Notes under the pieces: generated by a model | Told to the model about the DNA's origin: nothing | The model's database searches: none | The model's input: only the letters and a program-made list of their open reading frames with translations | Program-made: the position numbers and the translations under genes | Part shown: positions 25,392-35,170 of the stretch, one piece after another | How positions within the stretch are numbered: the first letter of the stretch is position 1 | Layout of the letters: each line of letters begins with the position of its first letter | Assembly: GCF_014634745.1 (NCBI RefSeq) | Contig: NZ_BMBP01000001.1 | Coordinates: 372,001 to 436,000 of the forward strand | From: Leuconostoc pseudomesenteroides KCTC 3652 | GTDB taxonomy: Bacteria; Bacillota; Bacilli; Lactobacillales; Lactobacillaceae | DNA length: 64,000 nucleotides | Reading direction: 5' to 3'

Positions 25392-27750
25392 GATAAGACA
25401 CCTCTTTTGCCTCTCCAGCTACCAAATCAATCGCTTTGCCATAAACGTGAACAGTTGTTGCTTGATCACTCATCAATACCATGACAGTTGGCTTGATATC
25501 AATATCAATTAAGGTACCACGATATTGCTGTGTAAAGTGTAATTCAGCCCACTGTTTTGGTAATCGTGGATTAATGGTGAACTGACCGTGTAACAAATCA
25601 ACTCCAGCATAATCATTTTGAATGACTGATAATGTTTCGCCCATGACACCCATGTGAACACCCTCTGCGGTTGTACCACCTTGAATATCATAATAATCAG
25701 AACCAATTGCGTCTGTCAAAAAATCGTACGCTTGTGTTTCAAATTTTGTATCACCTTGTCGCGCCAACTCGACATAGATACCAGCAAATACTGGGCGAGA
25801 AGTCGTTGAACCATGTGTTGTGCGGTCTAAGTAATAAGCTGTATTTTTTGCTAACCAATTATCGGGTAATTGATACCCAAGTTGATGAATCAGTGACTCT
25901 GTCTGTTGCGCACCTAGGTTATACAGTAGCATTAGAAAGTCTGCCTGTTTAATGACCTGATAATCATCAGGCGACTTGCCCTCTGCCTTGAGGATCCTAT
26001 CAATTCGATGAATATCACCATACTTAGCTTGATATGCTGAAAAATCGAGTTGCTCAAGTTTGAAGAAACCTTCATATTGTTCGACAATGCCACGATCATC
26101 AATGGATAACTTCAAATGATGACGGATGTTTTCTGCTTTTTCCGCTTCATTTTTGGTATAGCCGACTGCTCGTGATGCCGCATCAAAGTCAATCTTGACG
26201 TTCTGCGATAAATCATGCAGATAGTTCAACAACCAAACCACCATAACGTTTGTGTAAGCGTTATTTAGCAATCCGCCAGCATGAGCGCCGGGAATTTCTT
26301 CATGGAATTCGTTAGGTCCCATAACGCCTTTAATTTGGTAACGGTCACCGATCTTCTCTGCTTTGTTAATCCAAAAACGCCCAATTTGGATTAACATGTT
26401 TAAACCGCCTTTATCAAGATGGTCATAGTGTCCTGTCACCTGCTGATAAACCCACATATTATAGGCAATTGCTAATGAAATGTGGCGTTGTAATCTAGAA
26501 TTATCTGGAATCCAAGTGTTATCAACTGTGTTTAAATGAATCAGTTGACTTTGCTCGTCACCATACATGCCTGATTGCCAAGGATACATCGCACCTGATT
26601 CGTTCTCTGATATAGCATTTTTTTCAGCCGCTGACAACCGCTTCGTGCGATAATTCAAAACAGCACTAGCCGATTTGGGTTCGTTTGCTGAGTAATATGG
26701 TAGTGCAAATAATTCATCCCAGAAAATATGACCACGATACCCCTCACCAGTCAAACCACGAGAGCCAACCGAAGCATCCAAATATGGATTTGCGTTTGGA
26801 TTAGCCATCTGATTAAGGTGAAAAATATTCATACGCGTCAACTTTTGCATGGCATCGTCGCCACTAATTTGAATATCTTTGGTTTGCCATAATGATTGCC
26901 AATAATCATGACTCTCTCGTTGAATTTCTTCAAAAGTCGTGTTAGCTGTTTCATTTTGAACAAATTCAGCAAGATCGCCGTTTGTCTCTAAACTGCTTGC
27001 AACTGCCATCACCCGTTCAATTGTGAACGATTGTCCGGCCTGACAATCACGTTCGATGTGTGTTGTCACCTGATTTTCAGTTTTTATCATTTTTTCAACA
27101 CTTTCACCTATTGTTTTTGCTGCTAAAGCAACAGTAACATCAGTTGTTCGTGTTTTGATGATCATCAGATCGTCATGAACTGACTGGACATCAAATTCTT
27201 GTGAGTCAAAATCACGATAGCGTGCCACATTTTTGTTTTCGACGCTGCCATCAATAATCGCATCAATCGCAATGTGTGCGTCATAATTTGAGGTGATTTG
27301 AAAACGTAAACCTAACTGATGCCAATGAACCGGATTAATCACCTTAACCGTTTTAATGGTGACAAAATGTTGTGAGTTTCCCGCCACCTGCACTTGATAA
27401 TCATCTGTCAATTCACCCGTTTTAAAATTCAGGCTGCGCTTTAGTGATTTGATAGTTGAGTTGTTGATTAACAGAGATTCACCATCAATTTGTACCTTGA
27501 TTAAGGCTATATTGGGCAAATTCACAAGGTCTTCATTAATGACGTCGCGCCCTGCAACGGGTGTTGATGTTTGGTTAAAAATACCAGCGCCATACAACCC
27601 GGGATAAAAATCATCATCATAAGCGTTTGTCACAAGCGCACCACGCCAGCCCAGAAAGCCATTTCCTAAAGTTAGCAAACTCTCGCGACCGTAATTTTTA
27701 ACACCACCAACAATGTCGTTGTAAGTTAATAACCAATTTTCATTTGTCAT
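25384..27750 (-). CDS. trePP: GH65 phosphorylase, probably trehalose 6-phosphate phosphorylase
   Basis: 788 residues, glycoside hydrolase family 65. N-terminal beta-sandwich, then an (alpha/alpha)6 barrel. The catalytic Glu lies in GVMGPNEFHEEIPG near 475, and phosphate-binding residues in HGSTTSRPVFAG. It cleaves an alpha-glucoside with phosphate, giving beta-glucose 1-phosphate. The family also includes maltose phosphorylase; trehalose 6-phosphate is favoured because the neighbours are a trehalose-type PTS, a TreR-like regulator and pgmB. The ATG at 27750 follows AAGGAG; an in-frame GTG two codons earlier overlaps that site. Confidence 0.88.
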   Translation of the reverse strand: MTNENWLLTYNDIVGGVKNYGRESLLTLGNGFLGWRGALVTNAYDDDFYPGLYGAGIFNQTSTPVAGRDVINEDLVNLPNIALIKVQIDGESLLINNSTIKSLKRSLNFKTGELTDDYQVQVAGNSQHFVTIKTVKVINPVHWHQLGLRFQITSNYDAHIAIDAIIDGSVENKNVARYRDFDSQEFDVQSVHDDLMIIKTRTTDVTVALAAKTIGESVEKMIKTENQVTTHIERDCQAGQSFTIERVMAVASSLETNGDLAEFVQNETANTTFEEIQRESHDYWQSLWQTKDIQISGDDAMQKLTRMNIFHLNQMANPNANPYLDASVGSRGLTGEGYRGHIFWDELFALPYYSANEPKSASAVLNYRTKRLSAAEKNAISENESGAMYPWQSGMYGDEQSQLIHLNTVDNTWIPDNSRLQRHISLAIAYNMWVYQQVTGHYDHLDKGGLNMLIQIGRFWINKAEKIGDRYQIKGVMGPNEFHEEIPGAHAGGLLNNAYTNVMVVWLLNYLHDLSQNVKIDFDAASRAVGYTKNEAEKAENIRHHLKLSIDDRGIVEQYEGFFKLEQLDFSAYQAKYGDIHRIDRILKAEGKSPDDYQVIKQADFLMLLYNLGAQQTESLIHQLGYQLPDNWLAKNTAYYLDRTTHGSTTSRPVFAGIYVELARQGDTKFETQAYDFLTDAIGSDYYDIQGGTTAEGVHMGVMGETLSVIQNDYAGVDLLHGQFTINPRLPKQWAELHFTQQYRGTLIDIDIKPTVMVLMSDQATTVHVYGKAIDLVAGEAKEVSYHG

Positions 27751-27775
27751 GTTCACTCCTTAAACAATTCTCACT

Positions 27776-29830
27776 TTACTTGGCAACTGCGTCTTTAAAG
27801 GCGTTCTTCTTTTCAACAGTCTTAATTTGACCTGTATCTGAATCTTTAAATCCGAAGAAGTAAACCATCGCAAACGACACCGCAATTGTCGCAATCGAAG
27901 CCACCCAGAAAATCAACATATTATTATCCGCACCTGTTTGACCCTTTGGTACCGCAAATGATGGGAAGCCAATCAGTGATCCTGTGAATCCGTACATATT
28001 CAAGTTGAACAAACCGGCAATTAAGCCGCCGACAGCACCACCAATGTTAGCCATCCAAAATACACGGCCATACTTCAAATTAATACCATACATTGCTGGT
28101 TCTGTAATACCTGCCATCGCTGATAGGAAGCCCGCACCAGCCAATCCCTTAAGTGATGGAATCTTGGTCTTAGCCCAAACCGCCAAAGCACCAGCACCCT
28201 GTGCAATCATAGTAAAGTTCACAATTGCATTCAAAGTAGAGTGACCAGTCTGCGCAATTTCATTAGCAATCAATGGCACAACCATCCAATGCAAACCGAA
28301 GATAACGAGCGCTTGATACAAACCACCAATAATCAAACCAGATAATGGATAATTTAAGTGCAAAAGCCAGTTAACAATTGTTGAAATACCTTGTGATACC
28401 AAAGTGATAGCTGGTCCAACGACAACAACAACGACTGATCCCACAATTAATAGCGTTAGCAAAGGTTGGAAAATTGAACGTAATACTAATGGCAAATGCT
28501 TTTTGAGCCAATTACCTACTGGACGTGCCAACCAAGCGGCAAAAATAATTGGGAAAATTGAGTATGCGTAACTTGGAATATTGATGGGTAAACCAAAGAA
28601 ACTTGAATTAAGGCTTACGCCAAACAAACTACCCAGCGCTTGCGCTGGTTGCACAACTTTGCCATCAACAACATGCGCCGTTGTCAAATAAATAAAATCA
28701 GGCTTAACCAAGAAAGCACCAATAGCGGCAACTACGAAAGGATCACTTTTAAGCTGTTGCGCTGCGGAAAAGCCAACTAAAATAGGCAAAAAGTAGAACG
28801 GTGCCATGGCCATTGACTGTAAAATCGTAAACGTACTTGATGCTGGATCAATGAAGTAAATCGCTGGAAACGACGCTTTGTTTGAAAACAAGCTCAAAAA
28901 TCCATTTAGCATACCACCAGCAGCCAATAAACCAATGATTGGCATCATTGAGCCAGTTATGGTACCGATGATTGCTTGAAATGCATGGACCAAGGGATTC
29001 TTGGAACCTTTTTCTTGCTTGGTTGCAGCAACTGCATCTGCCGTTGCCGCATCATCTACAACACTGCTGCCAAGTTGCGCTACGACTTCATCATAAACAT
29101 CGGTGACTGCCGGTCCAATGACAACTTGATATTGTCCCAACGAATCAGCATAATTGACACCGGCAACCCCATTTAGAGATTCAATCTTGTGATCATCAGC
29201 GACTGTGTGGTCCTTCAAATAAAACCGCAAACGCGTGATACAATGAATGACCTTGTCCACATTTTGTGCACCGCCAACGCCTTGAATAATGTCTGCCGCT
29301 AAGGGTTCGTACTTAGTCCCATTCCCTTTTGCTGGTGCTGATGATGTTACCGGTGCAACCTTCGGAGTGGTTTTGACAGTCGCGTCAGCAACAGTCTCAC
29401 CAGCTGAAACATTATCTTGACCAGAAATCAGTGTTAATTTGTCTAATAGATCAGCCGTATTAGTAAAGACAACCATCGTTGTTGTATCAAGATGTGCTGC
29501 TTTGATTTCTGCTAAATCAACATCCCCGACATGATCGCCTGCGTTGACCTGATCACCTTCTTTAATTCGCCATTCGAAAGGCTTACCCTCGAGACTGACG
29601 GTTTCCAAACCAACATGCGTCAGTACTTCTAAACCGTCAGAACGTCGAATGCCAAATGCATGACCTTGCGTGGCGATAACGACGCCACTAACTGGGGCTA
29701 CAATATCATGCCCAGTGGGTTGCAAGGCGAAACCATCTCCCATGGTTTTTTTACTAAATACTGGATCAGCCACATCAGCAAGTGAGATAACGTGACCTGC
29801 TAGTGGCGCTAAAATTTTTGTATCTGCCAT
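27776..29830 (-). CDS. treP: PTS trehalose-type transporter EIIABC
   Basis: 684 residues. Imports and phosphorylates the sugar at the membrane. Domain order is EIIA (glucose type, about 1-140; phosphorylated His in LEVLTHVGLETVSLEG), a Ser/Ala/Pro linker, EIIB (about 175-250; phosphorylated Cys in VIHCITRLRF), then an EIIC membrane domain with about ten hydrophobic segments. EIIA at the N-terminus differs from the common BC or BCA order of the glucoside family. Substrate inferred from the operon; sucrose-type relatives are hard to exclude. Confidence 0.9.
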   Translation of the reverse strand: MADTKILAPLAGHVISLADVADPVFSKKTMGDGFALQPTGHDIVAPVSGVVIATQGHAFGIRRSDGLEVLTHVGLETVSLEGKPFEWRIKEGDQVNAGDHVGDVDLAEIKAAHLDTTTMVVFTNTADLLDKLTLISGQDNVSAGETVADATVKTTPKVAPVTSSAPAKGNGTKYEPLAADIIQGVGGAQNVDKVIHCITRLRFYLKDHTVADDHKIESLNGVAGVNYADSLGQYQVVIGPAVTDVYDEVVAQLGSSVVDDAATADAVAATKQEKGSKNPLVHAFQAIIGTITGSMMPIIGLLAAGGMLNGFLSLFSNKASFPAIYFIDPASSTFTILQSMAMAPFYFLPILVGFSAAQQLKSDPFVVAAIGAFLVKPDFIYLTTAHVVDGKVVQPAQALGSLFGVSLNSSFFGLPINIPSYAYSIFPIIFAAWLARPVGNWLKKHLPLVLRSIFQPLLTLLIVGSVVVVVVGPAITLVSQGISTIVNWLLHLNYPLSGLIIGGLYQALVIFGLHWMVVPLIANEIAQTGHSTLNAIVNFTMIAQGAGALAVWAKTKIPSLKGLAGAGFLSAMAGITEPAMYGINLKYGRVFWMANIGGAVGGLIAGLFNLNMYGFTGSLIGFPSFAVPKGQTGADNNMLIFWVASIATIAVSFAMVYFFGFKDSDTGQIKTVEKKNAFKDAVAK

Positions 29831-29861
29831 TTTTTCTCCTCAATACAATTAACAACAACAC

Positions 29862-30563
29862 TCAATGTCGCCTTGAAAATTCAACGCTTTTAAATCGATC
29901 GGCTCGGTGTCTAGACTCAGTGAAAGAGATAATTCGACCATCATTCAAAAATGTCTCTGATCTAATCACAACAATTGGAATGGACTCAGCTAATCCCATT
30001 AATTGCCTGTCTGTAGCATTGGCAGGTTCAACCGTAATGGTTTTCTTAGCATAACTAATCACCAATCCCAATTGCTGTTCAAACAATTCAAATAATGACA
30101 CTGATTGCGATAACTTTTTGATTTCAGGCACAACATCTTTTAAAACGTAATCGTGATCAATAATCACCGGTTCGTTGTCCAAATATCGAATTCGGACAAC
30201 AGCAGTTGCCGGCACAGGCGTGTCGTCACCATACTCAAATACCGATGGTACCTCACTATCTGTAATCGTCAACAACTGTGTTCGTTCATTTAATTTCAGA
30301 CGCGCAGCCAACTCACGATAACTTTCAACGTGTGAAATCGGAAATGAATAGCGATTTTGATTAATGACGAACGTGCCTCGTCCTTTAATTCGCATAACAT
30401 ATCCTTCATCAACTAGCATTGCCACAGCTTTTCGTGACGTCTCACGAGCGACGTGGTAACGATTCATTAACGCAAAATCACTCGGCAACATCGCATTATT
30501 TGGATATTTACCATCGTTAATTTCTTTCAGTAGTTCATCGTGGATGATTTGATATTTATTCAT
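29862..30563 (-). CDS. treR: GntR-family repressor, TreR-like
   Basis: 233 residues. N-terminal winged helix (MLPSDFALMNRYHVARETSRKAVAMLVDEGYVMRIKGRGTFV, residues ~25-66) and a UTRA ligand domain (residues ~85-230). Bacillus TreR of this type senses trehalose 6-phosphate. First gene of the operon, 31 bp before treP, so it regulates itself with the transport and phosphorolysis genes. Ribosome site AAGGAG. Confidence 0.9.
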   Translation of the reverse strand: MNKYQIIHDELLKEINDGKYPNNAMLPSDFALMNRYHVARETSRKAVAMLVDEGYVMRIKGRGTFVINQNRYSFPISHVESYRELAARLKLNERTQLLTITDSEVPSVFEYGDDTPVPATAVVRIRYLDNEPVIIDHDYVLKDVVPEIKKLSQSVSLFELFEQQLGLVISYAKKTITVEPANATDRQLMGLAESIPIVVIRSETFLNDGRIISFTESRHRADRFKSVEFSRRH

Positions 30564-30595
30564 TTTTAATCTCCTTCACTGATGTCTACAACAAC

Positions 30596-30624
30596 AATAT
30601 ACCATCTGTTGAAAGCGTTTACAA
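30596..30624 (-). promoter_or_regulatory. Trehalose operon promoter
   Basis: TTGTAA (30619-30624), 17-bp spacer, TATATT (30596-30601) on the minus strand, about 33 bp before treR. The cre box covers the -35 and part of the spacer. Confidence 0.65.
30610..30623. promoter_or_regulatory. CcpA cre site, trehalose operon
   Basis: TGAAAGCGTTTACA matches the cre consensus at every position. Binding here would block the promoter, giving glucose repression. Confidence 0.85.
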
Positions 30625-30649
30625 CGCTGTTTTAAAGGTTTTTTAGAGA

Positions 30650-30661
30650 TTGTATAGACAA
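30650..30661. promoter_or_regulatory. Candidate TreR operator
   Basis: TTGTATAGACAA is a near-palindrome like the Bacillus tre operator half-sites. It lies 26 bp upstream of the -35, so it may be one of a pair. The flanking stretch to the pepX terminator holds nothing else I can recognise. Confidence 0.45.
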
Positions 30662-30760
30662 GTAGCCTAGTGTTAGTATCTGATAACCTTTTGACGACTA
30701 GACAGGATATTTATTCATTTTGGTCGTTCAGTTATGCACAAATAAAAAAGTGCAAAAAAA

Positions 30761-30779
30761 AAGCAACTGATAATTGCTT
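30761..30779 (-). terminator. pepX terminator
   Basis: AAGCAA / TTGCTT stem with a run of nine T on the minus strand, 15 bp after the pepX stop. Confidence 0.75.
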
Positions 30780-30793
30780 CCCGCTTCACGTCA

Positions 30794-33130
30794 TCATTTG
30801 TTAACAATTGGTAAATCAATTTGACTATTGGCTAAATCTATCGTGTAAACAATATCCTGATTACCGCGGACAGTCATCTCAAAATCAGTCGCATACAAAA
30901 CAACACCAAGTTGGTGCCCTGAACGCATTTGATAGTGAGTTGGCTGTAAAGTCAATGAGACATTGACAAACTCGTCTGCTTGCAAATCATCAGTTTGCCA
31001 CGCATTGGTTCGATTTTGCAAATTAATGTGACCCAATGTTACCATTTTCTGATTCGCCTTGGTCATTTCAAAAGCCATCAAACGCGTTGGGCTAAAGTTT
31101 CGTCCGCGATCAACTGTGGCTTCCTGTGGTGTTGGTGAAACTTTCAGGTATTGATCAGTCCCATAATCCACAATCATAGCGCTCAATAAACCAATATTTT
31201 TTGAGGATTTGACCCGCAAATTTAGCGTGATTTCACCATCAATCGTCTGAGCGGTTGATAATGCTTCTGTCTTAAAAATCTGTGCTGTTTCTGCTATTTT
31301 TCCTGAAATAATTGCTTGACGCCAAGCATTGAAATGCTTGCCATAATGGTTGAATTGGTCCTCAGGTAGCCAATCCCTGAAGCTTACTTCACCAGCTGAT
31401 TGTGAGCTACGCGACAATTTTTTATCCGCGAAATGATAACTGACTTTTTCACCAATTCCCCAATCTTCTAAGGCATGCCAAGCTTCTGGATTGGTGTTAT
31501 CTTGCCATGTCACTGTTGGCAAGGCAGTCGTGGCGTCCACATGCAATCCTAATAGTTTTTCGGAAAACCAAAGATTAATTTGATCAGAAAAATCAAGGGA
31601 ACGGTTATTATTGATGTTAATATGTTCTCCTTGATGCAAATATATCTTTTTAACATGATTATTTTGTTTTAAGGCAGACCAAAGTTGGTAAACTTGACGT
31701 GGTTTAACATTCCAATCATTCAAACCATGGACCATCAGCATATCGATTTTGATATTTTGTATATGGTTCAGGTAATTACGCGAATCCCAATAGCGGTCAT
31801 AATTGCCGTTATCACGTGCCATCAGATGTGCAGTTTCTGATTGAAAAGCTTGCCACTGAGAGCGTGTTCGCCACCAATCTGCCGGATCTTTCATTCTTGT
31901 GTAGACCAATTCAGCCAACACGTCCATATCTTCTCCCGGAAAACCACCCGGTGCCACCACTAAGCCATTATCACGGTAATATTGATACCAATTCGAAATA
32001 GCAGCTTCAGACACAACTGTTTCTAACCCTTCAACGCCAGTTGTTGCAACAGCAGTTGCTAATGTGCCCAAATACGAACGCCCCGTCATCGCAATTTTGT
32101 GACTCGACCAGTCAGCCGTAATTGCCATGTTATCGTATCGATTCGTAAAAGCCACGCGATTACCAGCAAGCCATTCGACAACATTTTTCATTGATTCGAC
32201 TTGCTCTGGCGACCCCGTATCTTGCATGCCATCAGCGTGCCGCGTGCCGACACCTGCAGAATAAGCAATCGCAAAACCACGCGACAAAAAGTACTGATTA
32301 AGATCAACTGGCAAACCAGCTTCAGCTGTAAATGAAACTTCCGTTTCAGTTGCGTGACCTGCAACTTCTCGCGGTTTAGCAGTCGACGCCGATAATCCTT
32401 GATACGTCACGTCATTTTTATCAACTTGAGTTGGTTCTTTCCGCTGCAAAGGCACATTGACCGAATGAATTTTAGCATCATTTTCTTTGACATTCAGTCC
32501 CTGATAATATGGAGAAGCAGTGAACAAAACGGGCAATGGTGTCTCACTTTTTGGACGAACAATGTCGACTTGTACTAAATCAAGCTGTCCATCATTATCA
32601 GTGTCAACACTCGTTTCTACCCAGACAGACTCGCGAATCAAATCATTTGTATCAAACGTTGGTAATGACTTGCCATTAAAAATGAGACGTTGATTGTTTT
32701 GTGGTAAATAACCTTGGCTAACTAATGCATCAATCAACAATAATCCAGTGCTATTATGAGTATTTAGCAACGTATACCAAGCATGGGGGATATTATCAAC
32801 CGCAACAATCGGCAAGCCCAGTTGTTGAAATGTCGCCACACCGTCTAAGTTATTATTGGCCAATTCATCATTAAAACCTAGTAGTTGTGCCCCAATACGA
32901 TAAAAAATTGCTTGATCTAATGCTAATTTTTGTTGGAAAAAACTATAAATATCTTGTTCGGTCGTTGCCAAATGCAACCGCAACCAATCATTTTGAGATG
33001 ACATAGAGTGAAAGCTAGGCAAAGCCTGTCGTAACAGCGTTTCAAAGTTGGCACTGCTAAATCCTAATGCTTTTAATTCTTGTAATTCAGTCGCCAAGTC
33101 TACCTTAATTCGCCCGTATTGATTAATCAT
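30794..33130 (-). CDS. pepX: Xaa-Pro dipeptidyl-peptidase PepX
   Basis: 778 residues, family S15. Removes X-Pro dipeptides from proline-rich peptides in the cytoplasm, important for casein peptide use. N-terminal helical domain (1-~145), alpha/beta-hydrolase domain with nucleophile Ser in MTGRSYLGTLA near 350, Asp in VHGLNDWNVK and His in YLHQGEHIN, then a C-terminal jelly roll. Length fits LAB PepX. Single gene. Confidence 0.96.
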   Translation of the reverse strand: MINQYGRIKVDLATELQELKALGFSSANFETLLRQALPSFHSMSSQNDWLRLHLATTEQDIYSFFQQKLALDQAIFYRIGAQLLGFNDELANNNLDGVATFQQLGLPIVAVDNIPHAWYTLLNTHNSTGLLLIDALVSQGYLPQNNQRLIFNGKSLPTFDTNDLIRESVWVETSVDTDNDGQLDLVQVDIVRPKSETPLPVLFTASPYYQGLNVKENDAKIHSVNVPLQRKEPTQVDKNDVTYQGLSASTAKPREVAGHATETEVSFTAEAGLPVDLNQYFLSRGFAIAYSAGVGTRHADGMQDTGSPEQVESMKNVVEWLAGNRVAFTNRYDNMAITADWSSHKIAMTGRSYLGTLATAVATTGVEGLETVVSEAAISNWYQYYRDNGLVVAPGGFPGEDMDVLAELVYTRMKDPADWWRTRSQWQAFQSETAHLMARDNGNYDRYWDSRNYLNHIQNIKIDMLMVHGLNDWNVKPRQVYQLWSALKQNNHVKKIYLHQGEHININNNRSLDFSDQINLWFSEKLLGLHVDATTALPTVTWQDNTNPEAWHALEDWGIGEKVSYHFADKKLSRSSQSAGEVSFRDWLPEDQFNHYGKHFNAWRQAIISGKIAETAQIFKTEALSTAQTIDGEITLNLRVKSSKNIGLLSAMIVDYGTDQYLKVSPTPQEATVDRGRNFSPTRLMAFEMTKANQKMVTLGHINLQNRTNAWQTDDLQADEFVNVSLTLQPTHYQMRSGHQLGVVLYATDFEMTVRGNQDIVYTIDLANSQIDLPIVNK

Positions 33131-33171
33131 ATTTTTTTCCTTTAATTGTTATTATTATCTCATTATACGAC

Positions 33172-33201
33172 AAAAGCACCCGCCTGACGACGCGTGCTTT
33201 T
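33172..33201 (-). terminator. Oleate hydratase terminator
   Basis: AAAAGCAC / GTGCTTTT with inner CGC/GCG pairs, T run on the minus strand, 46 bp after the stop. Confidence 0.75.
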
Positions 33202-33246
33202 ATGACGACATAATTTAATGATGAGAAGCTACTGTTTCAATCATGC

Positions 33247-35019
33247 TCACATCAAGTGTGCTTCAACAAGCAACTCTTCTAACCATGTCCCTTTAATTTT
33301 TTTCATACCAACTTTTTGAATTAACTTAGGAATTGGCAAATCCATATCCGTAATAGCTTTTTTGTCGTTCATATAATACATGGCGCGTAATAATTCACGA
33401 ATATCATAAATTGAATTAAACACTTCCGGCACACCGCGTTCAACATCTAGCAGACTATACACGGCTTCCATTGCTGTACGGACTGAGTATTCAGTCGTAA
33501 ACACTGTATCGCGTGATGGCGACTCCGCAAAGTTACCAATGAATGCCAAATTAACCGACCCGTCAGGAACGACTTTTGGTCGATCGCCCATTACACGTGG
33601 CATGAAGTAACTTGTGATAAACGGCATGTAAACCGGCACAGTATTAATCGACTCTTGCTTGGATAATTGCTGAATTTTACTTTCTGGCACGCCAAGATGA
33701 TAAAGTAATTCTTGCGTAATTTCTTCGCCGGAGCAATCAACAATCGTCTTTTTTACATAATTGCCAGGCACATCAGAATACAAGCCATAAATCCAGACAG
33801 TTGTTTCATTTGGCTTTTGTGTTTTGAAATGTGGCTGACGATGTACAGCAAAACTCATTAACCAATTAGAATCTGTAATTGTAATAATGCCGCCAGTATT
33901 GATTTTACCATCATGCAAATCACGTTTCGTCAAACGTTCAATATAGGGATCAATTTCTGTATTTTCAATTGTGGCGGTCGCTGACACAAACCAACTTTTT
34001 GCAGGTAAATCTTGGTAAAAGACCGATGGATGACCAAATTCATCAGATTGTGCCGCCAAATTTTCCCATAATTGCCATGATCCACCCGGCTCATTGGTTA
34101 CTGGTGCTGGTTCAAAGTGGCTGCCATAAGTTGTACTTTCGGTGATAGATCCGTTGGTTACAAACACCAAATCATTGGCAGTTAATGGTCTTGTTTCGTG
34201 TTGCCCGCTAACGGTTAATTCTATTGATTTAGCCACCTTTTGACCATTATCAAAATCCACAATAATGTTATCGACCGTGGTATCAAATTGTACATCAACA
34301 CCATGATCCTCTAAGTAATGAATCAAGGGCAAAACCATCGAGTCATATTGATTGTATTTATTGAATTTCAAAGCTGAAAAATCTGGTAATCCATCAATAT
34401 GGTGAATAAATCGCATGGCATAGCGACGCATTTCAACAGCAGAATGCCATTTTTCAAAGGCGAACATTGTTGCCCAGTAAGTCCAAAAATTGCTTTCAAA
34501 GAAAGCATCTGAGAAGTAATCTTCAATCGTTTGGGTACCCAGCTTGGCTTCTGGTGTCATAATCAGTTTGATAATTTCTTGTGATGATTTACCCAAAGTA
34601 TAGTCACCGTCATCTGGCACACGATTACCGCGATCGTAAATCAATCGGCAATTTGAAGAATTGGGATCATCTTTGTCTAACCAATAATATTCATCAAGAT
34701 ATGAAGCACCCGGAATTTCAAGTGATGGAATTGATCGATACAAATCCCATAAGCACTCAAAATGATTTTCCATTTCACGACCACCACGCGTTACGAAACC
34801 CACATTTGGGCGTGCTATGCCATCTAATGAACCGCCAGCTAACGGTAGTTCTTCTAAAATATGAATTGCCTCACCTTTCATTTGACCATCTCTAATCAAA
34901 AATACCGCAGCCGACAACCCAGCCAACCCAGAACCGACAATATAAGCTGACTTTTGATCGACCCCCTTTGGCTTTCGTGGTGTGGCAAATGCCTCATAAT
35001 TACCATTACTATAATACAT
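33247..35019 (-). CDS. ohyA: Oleate hydratase (67-kDa myosin-cross-reactive antigen family)
   Basis: 590 residues. Adds water to the cis-9 double bond of oleic and linoleic acids to give 10-hydroxy fatty acids, a way of detoxifying free unsaturated fatty acids. The FAD-binding [13 protein letters not shown] motif lies at about 28-40, with the second FAD loop [32 protein letters not shown] near 75 carries the proposed catalytic Glu. No signal peptide. A consensus promoter and perfect cre box lie upstream, so it is probably carbon-catabolite controlled. Confidence 0.95.
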   Translation of the reverse strand: MYYSNGNYEAFATPRKPKGVDQKSAYIVGSGLAGLSAAVFLIRDGQMKGEAIHILEELPLAGGSLDGIARPNVGFVTRGGREMENHFECLWDLYRSIPSLEIPGASYLDEYYWLDKDDPNSSNCRLIYDRGNRVPDDGDYTLGKSSQEIIKLIMTPEAKLGTQTIEDYFSDAFFESNFWTYWATMFAFEKWHSAVEMRRYAMRFIHHIDGLPDFSALKFNKYNQYDSMVLPLIHYLEDHGVDVQFDTTVDNIIVDFDNGQKVAKSIELTVSGQHETRPLTANDLVFVTNGSITESTTYGSHFEPAPVTNEPGGSWQLWENLAAQSDEFGHPSVFYQDLPAKSWFVSATATIENTEIDPYIERLTKRDLHDGKINTGGIITITDSNWLMSFAVHRQPHFKTQKPNETTVWIYGLYSDVPGNYVKKTIVDCSGEEITQELLYHLGVPESKIQQLSKQESINTVPVYMPFITSYFMPRVMGDRPKVVPDGSVNLAFIGNFAESPSRDTVFTTEYSVRTAMEAVYSLLDVERGVPEVFNSIYDIRELLRAMYYMNDKKAITDMDLPIPKLIQKVGMKKIKGTWLEELLVEAHLM

Positions 35020-35037
35020 GCTGATCTCCTTTCAAAT

Positions 35038-35085
35038 TGGAAACGCTTTCAATACACTTATATTTTATCGCTAATCGTATCACAA
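35038..35085 (-). promoter_or_regulatory. Oleate hydratase promoter with cre site
   Basis: TTGTGA (35080-35085), 17-bp spacer, TATAAG (35057-35062). A perfect cre box (TGAAAGCGTTTCCA on the minus strand, 35038-35051) lies just downstream of the start, where CcpA would act as a roadblock. Confidence 0.75.
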
Positions 35086-35122
35086 TTGCAATTTTTTGGC
35101 GTTGAATACTTGGTTAAAAAAA

Positions 35123-35149
35123 CCTTGATAGTTCTGCAAACTATCAAGG
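35123..35149 (-). terminator. pepN terminator
   Basis: CCTTGATAGTT / AACTATCAAGG, a perfect 11-bp stem with 5-nt loop and TTTTTTT on the minus strand. Confidence 0.9.
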
Positions 35150-35170
35150 TCACTCAGGTATAAATATTTT

